Translations under genes and position numbers: made by a program
The notes under the pieces: model-generated
What the model was told of the DNA's origin: nothing
Database searches by the model: none
Seen by the model: only the letters and a program-made list of their open reading frames with translations
In this document: positions 12,231-26,111 of the stretch, piece after piece
How positions within the stretch are numbered: position 1 is the first letter of the stretch
How the letters are laid out: each line of letters starts with the position of its first letter
From: Selaginella tamariscina
Taxonomy: Eukaryota > Streptophyta > Lycopodiopsida > Selaginellales > Selaginellaceae
Assembly (NCBI GenBank): GCA_003024785.1
Contig: PUQB01000282.1
Location: forward strand, 62,001 to 126,000
Direction of reading: 5' to 3'
DNA: 64,000 nucleotides

Positions 12231-13494
12231 TTATGACGTAAGCACGTTGGAGATGAATGAATCTGCCAACTGTTTCCCGAGTTGAACTTGTGAGTGCGTG
12301 TGAGGTGTATACCATCATCTTGTATTGTCCAGTCCTTGAGCATCCACGTAACACATGGGAATATTCACCGCACGCTGTGCTTCTCGCACTATTCTCAGTA
12401 GGTGTGGATGTGGATGATTTTTGCTGTTATACCTACCTGTTTATATATATTTTTAAAACATAAATAAATAAATAAATAGGTATACCTACCTCTTTATATT
12501 TGTTGTTGGTATATAAGACCTGTACATGTGTTTCACATGTCTCTCTCTCTCCTCCTCTCTCTCTCTCTTCACACACACACACACACACATTATGCATACA
12601 CTGTATATATGTATATGTATATGTGTTAAAACGCGGTGGATAACTTAACATTTACCTGAACGAACGGCAGATTCTCATGGTGCAAGTCAGCACGGACACT
12701 CTTGATGAATTCTTCCAGAGAAGTTTGTAGTGCCTTGCGAGGTTGTTCAGACTGGTATCACTCTCACCTTGGTACCAAACGCCCTTAAGGTGCCGCCCTT
12801 TTTAATTGCTTGTTAGCTCTGTGTACCATTGCCTCGTACAATTGGCTGCCCTTAACCCATTCTGTGATCGAAGTCGCACCTCTGGCACATGGAACCAGTC
12901 CCATTGTGCAGTTCTTGCTTGGAGTAGTTTGTTTACAGTGGTTTACCACTGTCGCTGCAAATGTTAAGCCTGGCCGATTCCACAAACCTTGCCTGAAAGA
13001 CATGTAGTGTGTCTGTGTGCGTGCTCATGTGTATAATATTCAATGTGTGCACACACACATGTAAAGTAGTGTAGCACAAGCTGTAGATGGATTAAATGTA
13101 TTATTATGTGTGTGTGCATGTGTCTGTGTGTTCAGATTATTTTACATGATCCTCAACAAGCATGAAGAGACAAAACACAACCACACATACACATTCAAAC
13201 AAAATGACGGCTTTGAACTTGGAGACATACATAAAAGACAATACTTTCCATGAATGGAAACACAGCAACAGATGCAGTGTTATACGACCTGTGTGTGTGT
13301 ATGTGTGAGAGAGAATGAAACTTATATAAAAAGAAGACAATCAATATCGTTTTACATTACCCCTTTTACATATAAATGCATAATATGTGTGTGCGTGTGT
13401 TCACAAATGTTATATACTTCTCATTTACACACACACACACACACGAGTACACTTGTTTGTTTTTATGGGGATTCTGGATATGAAACAGTTTCAT

Positions 13495-13546
<52 letters not shown>

Positions 13547-13847
13547 AAGAGAGAGAGAGAGAGAGAGAGAGAAGGAGAGAGAGAGAAGACTATATAATAT
13601 ACATTATATAACTTTACCAAGATCAATGTCTGAATGCAGAGGTTCCTTAGCATTCTCCCAATTGAGATCTGCATTGAGCCTGAGGATTGATCCGTGTTCA
13701 GCCCGGCTGTCGGAGGGCACGAATCCATCCCATTCCTTATACTCCGTCCCGTTTGGGAGGCGCTTGCTTTGCACGCCGCCTCTGCCCCATGTTGCTCTGC
13801 CCTGAAAGAATTACCACGTCCAATGGGGTCGATTTCTTCTCCTCCAT
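12231..13847 (-). CDS. SASA/SGNH-type carbohydrate esterase, three exons, with apparent indels
   Basis: Matches the plant family of probable carbohydrate esterases (At4g34215-like, SASA domain), which deacetylate sugar polymers by an SGNH Ser-His-Asp mechanism. Exon 1, 13618-13847, starts MEEKKSTPLDVVI and carries the nucleophile block GQSNM; it ends EPLHSDIDLG. Exon 2, 12656-12992, has GLVPCARGATSITEW, the oxyanion Gly and the WYQGESDTS block. Exon 3, 12231 to about 12423, has VREAQ, the Asp/His block and the C-terminal QVQLGKQLADSF. Donor and acceptor sites are canonical. About five small losses disturb the frame (near 13800, 12965, 12760, 12710 and in exon 3). Each fits one or two missing bases, so this may be an intact gene with consensus errors or a young pseudogene. 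Confidence 0.72.
13498..13593. repeat. Compound (CA)n(TA)n(GA)n microsatellite
   Basis: An uninterrupted change of dinucleotide motif inside the first intron of the esterase gene. It starts only about 25 bp from the exon 1 donor at 13617. Confidence 0.9.
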
Positions 13848-13997
13848 TGCAAATAACAAGCTCATTGCAACCCCAATTACATACTTTGTACCCCACATTA
13901 TTTCTAAATAGGCACCTTGTCTCTTTACCTTTCGTATTGTTTTCGCATATTCCTTGGGATATTCTCTTAGAATATTCTTTGCTTTGCTACAGAACAA

Positions 13998-14924
13998 AAA
14001 ATCTGTTCAGTGTTCATATTAATGTATAATTAAACCATTATAAATGTTAATTAAGTCCCTTAAACGCTGGTGTTTTACAAACTAAGCTCCCAGGATCCAT
14101 AGCCACAGGATCATACACCCAACAGAAGCTATGAATCCACTGCATCCACGTGGCATCACCACAACTCACACATTATTTTAAGTGTAAAAACGCTATATTA
14201 TATGTACACATGTATGTATATATTTACACAAATACTTGCTATTGAATACATACACGTTGAATTTCTACATTGAATACGTATATGTATGCATACACACCAG
14301 TTGAAGCCATGGTCGGATTACTTAAATGCAAGACCCTGCGTATACATTATATATATATATAATATATATAATATATATATTATATATATATCTGTGTGTG
14401 TGTGTGTGTGTGTGTGGTAGTAGAAAACTGATTGTATTCAATACAATGCATCCATATATACTATGCTCGAGAATATGAAACAGTTAAAAATATTAGAAAA
14501 TATAATATTATAATATATATTACTATCTTCACTATTCTATTAATATATATTTATAATATTTTTATTAATATATTAATATTATAGTATATAAATAATATTA
14601 TAATATTATTTAAAAAGAGATCACATGTATAAAGTATATATATTATATATTAATTTTTTCATAACTTAGGTAAAAATTTGAACTCCAGATAAAATCTAGA
14701 TTCAGTTGGAACATGTATTATTATTTGTTAAATAAAATTTAAATTAAAAATATATTTATATAGTATTTTAAGATATTTCAAATTTGTCTACAATAAAAAA
14801 TAAATTTATTCATCAGATAACTATATCAATTTTTACCTCAGTCCAAATAATAAAATAAATACACACTTGATATTTTGATTTATATATTAATTTGTCAAAG
14901 CAAAAGTAATAAAAGAAAAGCGAT
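13998..14924. other. AT-rich intergenic DNA with an (AT)n(GT)n microsatellite
   Basis: No coding signal. A compound (AT)n(GT)n tract lies at about 14347-14416, with AT-rich sequence around it. Confidence 0.6.
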
Positions 14925-15101
14925 TTATTCCGCATCCCAGTAGTCCCAAGTGTCCGACAAGTGTACAGCTGCTTGCTTTTTGTCACCACAGGTATATTCC
15001 CATATCATCATTGGAGAAAATAAGAATGTAACCTTTCTGTAGCACTCCAGCGCAAGTGCATTCCCATATGTCAGCACAAAACAACCTCCAACCGACAAAC
15101 T
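14925..15101 (-). CDS. Unidentified terminal exon (about 56 codons)
   Basis: A frame on the minus strand runs from a possible AAG acceptor at about 15101 to a TAA at 14925-14927. It ends in an acidic aromatic tail, DTWDYWDAE, after CGDKKQAAVHL. GC content and codon regularity exceed the flanks. No upstream exon was found within the AT-rich neighbourhood and I do not recognise the family. It may be the last exon of a decayed gene or chance. Confidence 0.25.
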   Translation of the reverse strand, partial: SLSVGGCFVLTYGNALALECYRKVTFLFSPMMIWEYTCGDKKQAAVHLSDTWDYWDAE

Positions 15102-16530
15102 TATATAACATGTGTATTATATATATATAGAAATATACAAGCACGCACACACGCACACGCACACACATCGCTCATTATAGCTTGTATACATGGCATTGCA
15201 CCAACTATATAAAATGCTTAAGTAGTTTCATCATTGAGAGCGTGAGTATGGAATTTTGGCGAGTAAGCAGATTCTATGTAACTTTAAACTTTCGACACAT
15301 GGCATGCGTATACGTGTGTGTGTTTGAATATGTATAATATTTTAATAAATTAAATTAAATTCTGGCGTCAAATAAGCGTTATTTTTGTTTATTTTCCCAT
15401 GAAAGCAATGCTTTTCTTAAAGGAAATAAAAAACAAAGCAGATGCTATCTTATCTCAATGGGCATCCTTTCTTTATGTATCAAACCATGTGAAGATTAAG
15501 TTGATTAAATACTATTATATATGATGTATTTTTAATATACATATACACACAAAAGTACATAACTCAGGCAGACAAGTACACATACATACACATACACACA
15601 TATATGCACGTGAACTTGGCAGCATGCATCGTGCTTTTACATTACTTAATAAAGTGATTAATTAGTAATTAATAGCTGATTTAATCATTGGAAACTAGAC
15701 AAGAAATTGATCAACCCCATAGTGTGAACACCAACCACATTGTCTCCACATACGAAGACATTACAAAGCCCTAAACCTACACTTGGAATATCCATATTTA
15801 AAAAAGGAATAAAATATTATATGATAAATAGAAAACAACAGGAGAGAAGGACCAAGCACAACCACCAGATACCAATCCCAATCCCGACGACACGTTGTTA
15901 TCTTCACAAGGAAAGCAGCCACCTGACACTTAAACAATCCCTTAAACTCTAAAGAATCCCCAATAATCCCCATAAACCCCAGATTAACACATCACATTCA
16001 AAAACTTATCCACAGTCATTACAAAAATGCCCTTACAAGCACAAAGTTTTAAAAGCTCCCAAATAAATAAAACAACCTGCAGACAAGATCTATCGGTCTG
16101 CAAACCCAAGCCAATCCCCTTGGCCCACGTAGCGTACACCCAAAGGGTACGTTACAAATTCCGTACGCCAGCTGTTGGGCAGTTCAATGTCATAACGTTC
16201 AAAAAATATCGCGCCAGCGTGTCTGCCACGCGTGCGCCACGTGCACTAACCGAGCTTCTGATAACCTTAAGCCGGAGCAGAGAGGGCAATGTTCCGTTAT
16301 CCGAGGTTTCTTCTTCATCTAGGGTTCTTCCGGATCAACAAGGCGCAGGTCAAGATCACAAAGCGCATTCTCCTTAGATCAACAAGGCGCAGATTCAAGC
16401 TCAAGATCGGAGCACAAGGTGTAGATCAAGAAACGACATTCTTCCGCAGGAGGTGTGCATACTAGCAAGGCGCATTCTTTATAAGAAGGCACATTTCAGA
16501 TCTGTGTGTTTTCTGCAGCCTACATTCTCA
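15102..16530. other. Intergenic DNA and 5' region of the DUF4408 gene
   Basis: AT-rich up to about 15740, then rising in GC content. At 16335-16405 a 16-base phrase, GATCAACAAGGCGCAG, occurs twice in the presumed 5' leader. A telo-box-like TAGGGTT motif lies at about 16321. No RNA gene was recognised. Confidence 0.5.
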
Positions 16531-17341
16531 ATGGAGAAGCTCGGGGCAATCCAGAAGCGAATCGCGGCAAAACCCTCGGCAGTCGCCGGATTGACGCTCG
16601 TCACGGCGCTCCTCCCATGGATTATCACCTTCGCCCCGCCGATTCTACGGTCGCTCCAGGTCGGTATTGCCACGGATGCATGCAGATTCATCGTCGGCTG
16701 GCTCACAACCCCGGTTCTCTTCCTCCTTGTCAATTTCGTTATCCTCTCGATCTGGGCCACATCCTCTGGTTCCAGCAACAACAGGAGCGAGTCCGAGCTC
16801 GCTCCTCTAGATCCGCTCGGTGCCGCTTCAAAGCGCAAGGAGACGCTCGTCTACTTGCCACCTATTGTCTCTCCGGTTAAATCTGAGCTCCACGGCTCCG
16901 TTTTCTCCAGGTCGGCTCCGGAGGACGCAGCCAAAGTCTCGGACTCAGTACCCGATTCAACTGAAGAACTGGTAAAGGTCCCAGCTCCGACACCTGATTC
17001 AGGGATGTTGATGAAGGCGGAGGCGGCGGCATAAGCGAGTCCAAGAAGCCGGGAGTCGAGCTCAAGATTCCACCCCGCCGCCGCCGAGTTTCTTAGCGGG
17101 ACACGACGGATTCAAGTTACGGGCTCGGAAGCCGGTTGAGAGGCGGAACTCGGCCCCGATTACTTCCAAGAAAGCATCTCGGACTACGAGGTCCCTGTCC
17201 GACAGTCACAAAGCCGGTGTGGTGCTCAAGGATATGAAACTGGGAGATGGTAACCAGGATCCGGATGAGCTCAGCCAGCGGTTTGAGTCTGCAATTGCGA
17301 ATTTCTACGCACAACTTCGGCTACAGAAGAATCACAGCTAA
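16531..17341 (+). CDS. DUF4408/DUF761 domain membrane-anchored protein, single exon
   Basis: Start chosen at the ATG giving MEKLGAIQKRIAAKPS, which precedes a hydrophobic N-terminal half with two membrane-length segments (LTLVTALLPWIITFAPPI and TPVLFLLVNFVILSIW). This is the DUF4408 arrangement. The C-terminus, DELSQRFESAIANFYAQLRL, is the DUF761 signature, and the middle is Ser/Pro-rich. The molecular role of this plant family is not firmly known. The reading frame shifts near 17000 and near 17085-17095, each explained by one missing base in G- or C-rich sequence. A consensus error or recent damage is therefore likely rather than a different gene. Composition is GC-rich compared with the flanks. 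Confidence 0.7.
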
Positions 17342-18109
17342 GTACGTGTTTTATCTTCTTTATTAACTTAATCTGCACTAATCATATATCATTAACGAAG
17401 AACAACGGGAATGAAGTAAGACTGGTCTGAGAGGTTTTATGTTTTTTTCTTTTATTTATTTTAAGTATTTAGCTGCAAAAAGGGAAAAGAAAAGGGCCCT
17501 TTATTTATCATCATCGTCATAGACAATTGACATTGTCAGGGGGATGGTGGTGGTAACGTGGCTATCTAAATCTCTTGTTTAGAGGGCTCTGGATATGCAC
17601 GCTATACTCTGGGTTGTAAAGGGTATAAAGGGTAAAGGGTATGCTCTCTGATAGAAACTTTGTGTTTCTGTTTCGTTTTTTTTTTTTCTAAGTCCTTGTA
17701 GTGGTTCTTATTCTGTTTTCTTCTTGTACAGAAGATTTCCCTTTGTAATATGCAATATCATTTAGTTTATATGTTTTAATACTTCGGTATCACGGCGTGC
17801 TCAGTATTATAGTCCAAAGAGTGGACTTGTAATTAAACTGTGTTTAGATATCTGCTACTTGTATTATTTTATATATATTTCCGAATAGTTTGGGATTCTT
17901 ATAGCAATAGTTTGTCCTTTGTGTATATATTCTATCATTTTCATGATATTTACTTGTTTGACTCTATGCTCCTTTATCTATGTTACAAATTGACATGTGT
18001 GCTACGTGGTGTCATTTACCTGTAGTTACACATCACATAACCCATGGTCCCAGTAAACGCTCATTTTTCTTACTAGTGTGCTACTTGTCATGCTACTTAC
18101 TGTTTAGTA

Positions 18110-18141
<32 letters not shown>

Positions 18142-18259
18142 AAGAAAACTATTATTTATTTTGGCCAAGCGTTGTTCAGCACATGCAGGTATCTCAAGGT
18201 ACGTACGCGTGTGTATGTGATCAAGTCATATTTGAGACAGGTTCACTTGTCATATGTAC

Positions 18260-18296
<37 letters not shown>

Positions 18297-20355
18297 CAGG
18301 CATGCTATATGTCATTTTACTTGTCTTTCAGCATACAGTAATCAGTCTCACTCACTCACACACAAACATGCGGATGCACAGGGTCATGTCACATTTGAGT
18401 TTGTGTTCATGTTGCCTCTTCTCTCTCTCTCACACACACATGCACGCGCACGCACGCACGCACATATTTAATTTTACTTAACATTTTCAAACAGAGTAAT
18501 CCATTACATTTTGACTAAGTCTTAGTTGGGGGCGTGCCTAAGCTTTAGTTTGTATTATTTACACCTACCTCCTGTCTACCTAGTGCTTGAACACTCTAGA
18601 AAAGGTTACTTGTCAAGGTCATGCCTGACGAGATACCCTTTTTTTCTCTTTTTCTTAGTCGTGGTTCACCAACACTTAAGAGGACCATTAAAATTAAACA
18701 CTAATATAATAATCCCCACTAACTCAACTAAACACTTGTATTAAACTAAGGTTAAGTGTTACAGTGGTACATGCGTTGCATACATGCACCTATGTGTAAT
18801 CCTATGATAGTACACATATGCATCCCTGAACAGACGACAGAAGAAGTACACAAGTTGTACTCTGCCACTAGGGTTCATGTTTAGGTCAGAATTTGAAAAC
18901 AAGTTACCGTTCAGTATATAATAATAAACTTACGGAGAGTATTATACTCAAACTTGAGAGAGACTGATGTTTACATTTAGTTGTACATTCGCAAATACGT
19001 ATATACATATAACTGCCTTAGTATATGAACAACAGAAAATTCACATCTTAACACAGTTAACAATGTATTTTTATTGTGAATATCTTATTATTAGATAATA
19101 ATAACCTTAAAAATAATTTAAATATTTAATAATTATTTTATATATATTGGTATTATATGTGAAATAATATGGATTATGGCAAATTTATTATATTCTAAAT
19201 AATGATTAATTTTAATTTTCTAGCGAAGAATCTTAGTAAGTATTCAATTAGAGTTATTTATTATATTTTTTAAAATTGTAAAATAAAATGTACCAGAATA
19301 TCATAAAAATCTTACTCTTGACCCTTTACAGACGCGCGCGCGTGCTCACACACACACACACACATGTCTCTCTCTCTCTATATATATCTATTCTATCTAT
19401 ATATGTATGTATGTATAGGAAGATATAGATACATAAATATTTGATACACATATTATATAGATATTGAATCTCTCAGAAATTTAATATATAGATAGATAGA
19501 TACATAAATATTTGTATAGGAAGGCTCAGATATGTCAACTATATATAAATGAGAGTTATTTAATATATCATTTGCAAGTCCCAATTAAAAATTAATTACG
19601 TTTGACAAGTAATCTAAAACTGAAATAAAATCTATCACGCAATAAGCAGTCTTATAATAATGTTATTTATGGAATATGAAGAAAATAAAATAATAGGATA
19701 TATTCATATAGTGTGATTAATATACCATTTTCTGCTTTAAAAAAAAAATCTATTTATATATGTTTTTTTAAAAATTATAAAATATATAAAGTATTATATG
19801 CGCAACAGAAATGTAAAGTATGTGCGCATAATATATGTATGTTCTGAGAGATTCAATTTTAATTATTTAACATTATAAAAACCTAATTATTAAATTATTA
19901 ATATATATATAGATAAATAAAAACATAATGAATAATAAATGTTATTAATATATTATAGTATCTGTTTATTCTTGTTTAAACCCTCTTATAATGTAATATT
20001 ATATAATTTATTTCAAAATAAAACATAATTATGATCCGCATAATCATTATCAATGTGCCTTTAAAAGTTGATTATATGATTATGCATATGAAATATAAAT
20101 AGAAATATTTATTACAAATTACATCAGAAATAAAATTCTTCAACATGAGCAAAAACGAAAAGGAATTTATATGTGTGTATTATAAATTATCAATCAATTA
20201 CAATTGATTAATTTAAGTTTATATATTTATTTATCATCTTAGTTATGCATTGAAAAAGCCAATTATGTATAAAATATAAAATATAAACATATCCAATACT
20301 CAATTGCCCCAATGATATAATTTGCTCGCTACTCACTAGTTCCTTTATGTTGTGT

Positions 20356-20389
<34 letters not shown>

Positions 20390-21423
20390 CAGTTAGACCT
20401 GAAGACTATTAACTATGTTATTAACTATTATGATTTTTAAACTAGTTTTGATAATGGGAGACATAAGTCATGTAATTCATTATTACGTAATTAAGATACA
20501 AGTCACAAGAGAGGATCTGTTATACAAGTCTTTTCTCTTACCTTGAATAATAAAGATGAATGTTTAAAATTTTGATATGTCAATGAATATAAAATATTTT
20601 AGTTTATGCTGTGAATATGTTATTTAATAGCCATATATATAATTTTTATTTTCTGAAAGAAAATATTTTTTTCTCATATTTCAAATTTAATACTATTGAC
20701 ATGGTGATTAACGTAGAGAAATCTCGAAATAAGAATGACGTTTTCACGTAGATAGAAACTATCTTGAATTTTCTTTTCACGTTTTCATTATAAAAACAAA
20801 CTTAAATCCAAATCTCTTCTTATTAATCAACTAACAAAATGTACAATTATTTATTTAAATTTATTACATATTCAACTATGTATCTACATGTAACATCCAC
20901 CGTGGTTCCTTCATGTTAATTATGTGTTTGGTACTTATCTTTATTATAATGGATTAATAAATAATTAAAAAATATTATATCAAATTCCTTTTACCCTTTG
21001 CTTGAACCTTGATATACTTATTATATCAATTTAACAAAAGTGATTTATACTAATTAAGTTATTTTAATTTAAGTTTAAATATGCTAATTAGGATGCCCAT
21101 TAGTGCATGGCAAATCATAAAAATCAGGTGTATAGGTTAGCATTGGTTAATGGGTTATAAAGTAGGATTTACATATGATTAGTTTTTTTAAGTTAATAAA
21201 AGGGCTTAAAGATATAAATAAATCAATTACAACATAAAGTAGAAGAAACATTAAAGAAGATTGATAGTTTAATTTATGTTATTAATACATACTTGTTGTT
21301 AGCATGCTAAAGGTTAATAACACTCACATCTTATTGAACACATATATAATGTGAACCTTTTATTTTAATAAATAGAAATAAGAAATGACCTAGCAGTCTA
21401 AAAGGTTATGAAGATATTGGTAT
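17342..21423. other. AT-rich intergenic desert with microsatellites
   Basis: After a presumed 3' UTR containing repeated 'aaagggta' phrases at about 17615-17642, the sequence is AT-rich with no credible exons. Microsatellites include (TA)n at about 18110-18137, (TC)n(AC)n at 18261-18297, another (TC)n(AC)n at about 18420-18440, (CA)n(TC)n(TA)n at about 19337-19390 and (TA)n at 20358-20388. I see no gene, tRNA or clear mobile element here. Confidence 0.6.
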
Positions 21424-21620
21424 TGTAAGATACTGTATATTAGGTAACATACCGTATATACGCATGTGTATATACACACATGCGTAGTGACACATGGGTG
21501 GTGATCTGGCCCCATGTGTCAGCGCCACGTGTCGCATGTGTGCCACGTGGCAAGGTCTCCTGTATATAAGCAGGGTTTTTGTAATTAAGATATCTGACAT
21601 TTAATATATCTGCTCTTTCA
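21424..21620 (+). repeat. 5' LTR of the compact gypsy element
   Basis: Repeats 26112-26315. It contains a near-palindrome around 21454-21487, two CACGTG G-box cores in about 25 bp (near 21523 and 21545) and a TATATAAG box at about 21565. That is the layout of a compact LTR promoter. Confidence 0.93.
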
Positions 21621-24600
21621 TTGGTGGAGAAGTTGGGTATTCCTTTCTTCCGCCTTCCTTTTCTTGTTTCCATGACAATGAATATGGAGACGGCTTTTAG
21701 CATTATTGCTACTGCTATTGATGCACAAACTAAGTTGTTGGAGCGCTTTTTGAGGGTTCTCCTCCTCTTCCCCGCTGAGCCTGCCGGGGGATCTGCTTCT
21801 AGTACTCCTTTTCTTCACAGGCCACAAATCCGAGGGTTCGACCCCGATCTTTTTGTGGTGATCCGGGAGATGATGTATACCACTGGTTTGATCATTTCCA
21901 AGTCATTGTTCGTTACCATGGTTGGGATGAGGCCCGTGCTCTCAGAGAATTCCCTACATGTTTGGAAGGCCCTGCGCTCAAGTGGTATAATGGATTGGCT
22001 GCGGAGATTCAAGCCAATAGTAATCGGTTAACGGAATGCCTCAAACGTACGTTTGGCAAAGTTGAGGATTCAGATGATGCTTTCCAACAACTGCATGCGA
22101 TACGACAACATCCTGGTGAGTCTGTTATGCGGTTCAGTATTAGGTTCGGGGATTTAGTTCGGCGTGCATATCCTAACATGCCTGAGCCTATTAAGCTCGG
22201 TATGTTATGGCCAACTATGCGACCCGAACTTGTTCGATTCGTTCGGGCTCTTCGTCCTACCACATTGGAGGAAGCTTTTGCACTAGCTCAACGTTTTGAG
22301 TTGGTGCCTGGTGAGGGCCGTGTTCCCCTTGGGTTACCTGCTCCTCTTTTCAGCGTGCTGATCCAATGGAGGTTGATGCTGCTGCATATGTGCCCGCACG
22401 ACAAGCCTTTCGTGGTCGACCTCGGGGCCCACCCCGTGGACCACCTCCACGAAATCGTCCTGCACCTGCTCCAGTTCCTGCCCGTGGTGGTCAAAATCCA
22501 CGGATTCGTGACAGGAGGAATCGGAACAATGCAGGTCACCCAATCAAGTTCATTGTGGGCCTGTTGGGACCTGGACATACTTGGCGGGCATGCGATGTGT
22601 ATCCTGATTGGCGTCCACCACATCCAGGCTGGCGACCATATGTTCCGGATGGTGTACCTGTGGCGGCCATTATGTCTGATGATGAGCTTCCAGATGATGA
22701 CGCTTCTCTTGCGGTGGATCTGTTGCGGAAAACCAGTAATCGTACGGGCGACGGAGGGATCCCGTGCGATGGAAACTCCACCTCCATGCTTTTTTCCTAT
22801 GCATATCAAGGGTTGCAAGTTCCACCAAATCATCCAGTTTTCACATTTTCTGCACGAGTGAATGATGTTTCAGTCACAGTACTTGTGGATACAGGATCCA
22901 GTATGTCTTCCATAACTACTTCTCTGGCGCATCGGTGCTCATTACCCTTGAACGAGCAGATAAGGTCTTGCACATTTTATATGGTAATGGGCAGTCTCGT
23001 GCAGTATCACAGTACACCACTTCGACTAGCTGGTTATGGGTGCCAACTGTAAGTTTCCCTCTGGGTCTCTTAGGGTTGTCCCTTCCCAGGTCTTTGACAT
23101 CATTCTGGGATGTGATTGGTTAAAGCAGTCGAAAGGTACATGTGATTTTTCACTCTCTCCTCCTGTATTACGCTTGGAGTCTGTGTCTTTGCAGTCTGTT
23201 CCTTTACGTCCAGAGAAGTTTGTTGCTGTTTGTATCACGCATACAGCTCCTTTGATTCCGGTCTTGGGGTGGTGTTCATCTCAACAGGTTCAAATGCCGG
23301 ATCCGTCACCTGAGTGTCGAGCACACTGCATCGAACAACTTAAGAAAAGTATGCAAGTTTGTTCAAATTTGATCTGTCCCAAGGTGCACGTGTGAAGACT
23401 CGACACTGTATACCCACCGGCAATGCAAAGCCTTTCAAAGTCCCGGTTCGACGCAGGTCACCAAAGGAGTTATCAGCCATGCGAACAGCTGTTACTGATA
23501 TGATTGGTAAACGAGTGTGTCGTCCGTCACGGAGTCCATGGGCATGTGAACCTCATTTGGTTCCCAAGCCTGATGGATCTCTCCGATTTTGTGTGGATTA
23601 CCGACCTCTTAACGATGTTACCATCAAAGATGTCTATCCACTTCCGAACTCTGCCGATCTATTAGATCGTTTGGGTCAGAGTCGATGGTTTACTAAGTTG
23701 GATTTGGCATCAGGATATTGGCAGGTTCCTATGGCTGAGGAGGATATTCCAAAAACGGCCTTCCGGACACCATTTGGTCTTTACGAGTTTTTGGTCATGC
23801 CTTTTGGATTGACTTCAGCTCCTGCCACCTTTCAACGCATGATGGATGAGCTTCTTTCCGATATGCCTGATATCACTGCCGATTTTATCGACGATGTGCT
23901 CATTCATGGGTCTGGTTCTTGGGAGGATCACATTCGTGATGTACGGCGCGTTCTTGATCGATTTCGAGAAGTTGGCCTGAAGTTGAAACTTGAAAAGTGT
24001 GTGTTTGGTTCGACCGACACCACTTACTTGGGTTACCGTATATCTCGAGAGGGTTTACAGGTGGATCCAATGAAGTTGCGAGCTGTTCGAGAGTTCCTCG
24101 TCCCGTACAGTACAGGAAGTCCAGCGTTTCTTGGGCACGGTGCAGTACTTGGGTCGATTCATCGATCATCTCACTGATCGAACTGCCCCTCTTCGGGAGT
24201 TAGTTCGTCCACAGGTATCTTTCAGGTGGACTCGCAGGTGTCAGCAGGCATTTGACCAGTTAAAAGAGTTCCTGACAACTCCACCATTGCTTCAATACCC
24301 AGATTTTACTCGTCCGTTCATTTTACGAGTAGATGCCTCAGATGTTGGTATTGGTGGTGTATTGATGCAAACTGATGCTGTGGATTCTTCAATTCGACAC
24401 CCGGTGGCTTACATTAGTCGAGTACTCACGCCGGCTGAGCGGAATTATTCCACTACTGAAAAAGAATGCCTTGCTGCTGTTTGGGGTTTTGAACGACTTC
24501 ATGCCTACTTACATGGGAGTGAAACACTTTTGGAGTGTGATCATGCTGCTGTCACTTCCTTATTAAAACGGAAGAATTTAGTGGGTCGCGTAGCCAGATG

Positions 24601-26095
24601 GGCATTACGTCTCCAGGTATATAACTTTAAGGTGGTGCACAGGCCTGGGCGAACAATGGTGGATGCGGATGCACTTTCTCGAGCACCCCTTCCATTCTTT
24701 GCCTGCTCATGCAGTAGCTGCAGCATTCGGTTTGATACAAGCCCCTCAGGTATTCGATGCCGACTTACCATCCTTGGAACAGTGGCAGGATGCTCAAAAA
24801 CATGAACCATGGACGAGGCAATTACGCGATGCGTTTGCAATCCGTCTTCCGAACCTCGGTTTCGACAATATCATGCTCAGTTTCGACTTCAGGATGGTTT
24901 ATTGTATTTTATTGGGACAAATCCAGAGGACAGATGGCGTTTGGCTGTACCCTCTACATATGTTCCACACCTTCTTCGAGCATATCATGATTCACCTATT
25001 GTTGGAGGTCATCTTGGTCACCAACGAGTGTTGGAGAAGCTGCGCCGATCATTTTATTGGCCAGCATGCGTGGTGATGTGATCAGGTATATTCAAAGTGT
25101 CCCACTTGTCAAACAATTCCTCTACGACTCGGGCCATGGGGTGTTGGAATCCATCAATGTCTCTCGCCCTTTTGAGTTAATTGCAGTGGATTTAATGGGA
25201 CCTTTTCCACGTTCTTCTCAAGGTAACCAGTACATCATTGTTGTATCCGATTATTTAACTCGATGGGTGGAGGTTGGTGCTCTTCCGGATGCAACTGCCA
25301 TGTCAACAGCTTTGTTTTGTTCGATAATGTGGTTTTGCAGCATTCTTGTCCAGAGCGGATGTTATCAGACAATGGCCCCGCTTTCATTGCAGAGGTATTC
25401 CGAGTGTTGTGTGAGAGGTTAGGGGTAAAACATTCATTTGCCTCTCCGTATCATCCACAAACTGATGGTTTGGTGGAGCGATTGAATCGGACCTTCAAGG
25501 GTATGATCTCGAAGTATGTGAACTTCAATCACACGGACTGGGATTGGTATTTGCGATGTTTGAGATTTGCTTATGTAACAGGCATTCAGAGTTCGATTGG
25601 TATCTCTCCATTCAAGGCATTGTATGGATATGATCCTAAGTTGCCTAGTGAATTGGGGTTATCATCGAATCTGCCACGTGCCGAGGATGCAAAGATGTGG
25701 GCTCGACATTTGGATGCTGTTTTGCCTCTTCTGCGTTCTGCTGAAACATCTTGGTCGAGCTCAAATGCGGCAGCAATCTTCTTACAATGCACGACATCAA
25801 ATTCCACCAGATTTTGCTGACGGTGACTTAGTCCTGGTACGTTTTCCCAAGCTGACTGCACCTGGGCTTGCAACTGGTTTATTACACAAGTGGCTTGGTC
25901 CCTACCGAGTACTCCGAAAGGTTGGTCCTCAGGTATATCAAGTAAGTTGGTGGGATCTCATGAGGTTGAGATAGTTCACGTGGTTCGAATGAAACGGTTT
26001 GTCGTTCGAGACTCGTTGAGTACATTTGGTCATACCTTAGATGGCCCAGCTCACACGGATCCAGGACCATCAGATCCATCACCATCTACACAGCC

Positions 26096-26110
26096 GCAGA
26101 GGGGAGGATA
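26096..26110 (+). other. Polypurine tract of the compact gypsy element
   Basis: The purine run AGAGGGGAGGA lies immediately upstream of the 3' LTR, as expected for plus-strand DNA priming. Confidence 0.8.
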
Positions 26111-26111
26111 A

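Noticed and set aside
20358-20389. (TA)n runs as possible origins or terminators
   Set aside because: Simple-sequence tracts are widespread throughout this window and carry no other supporting signal.
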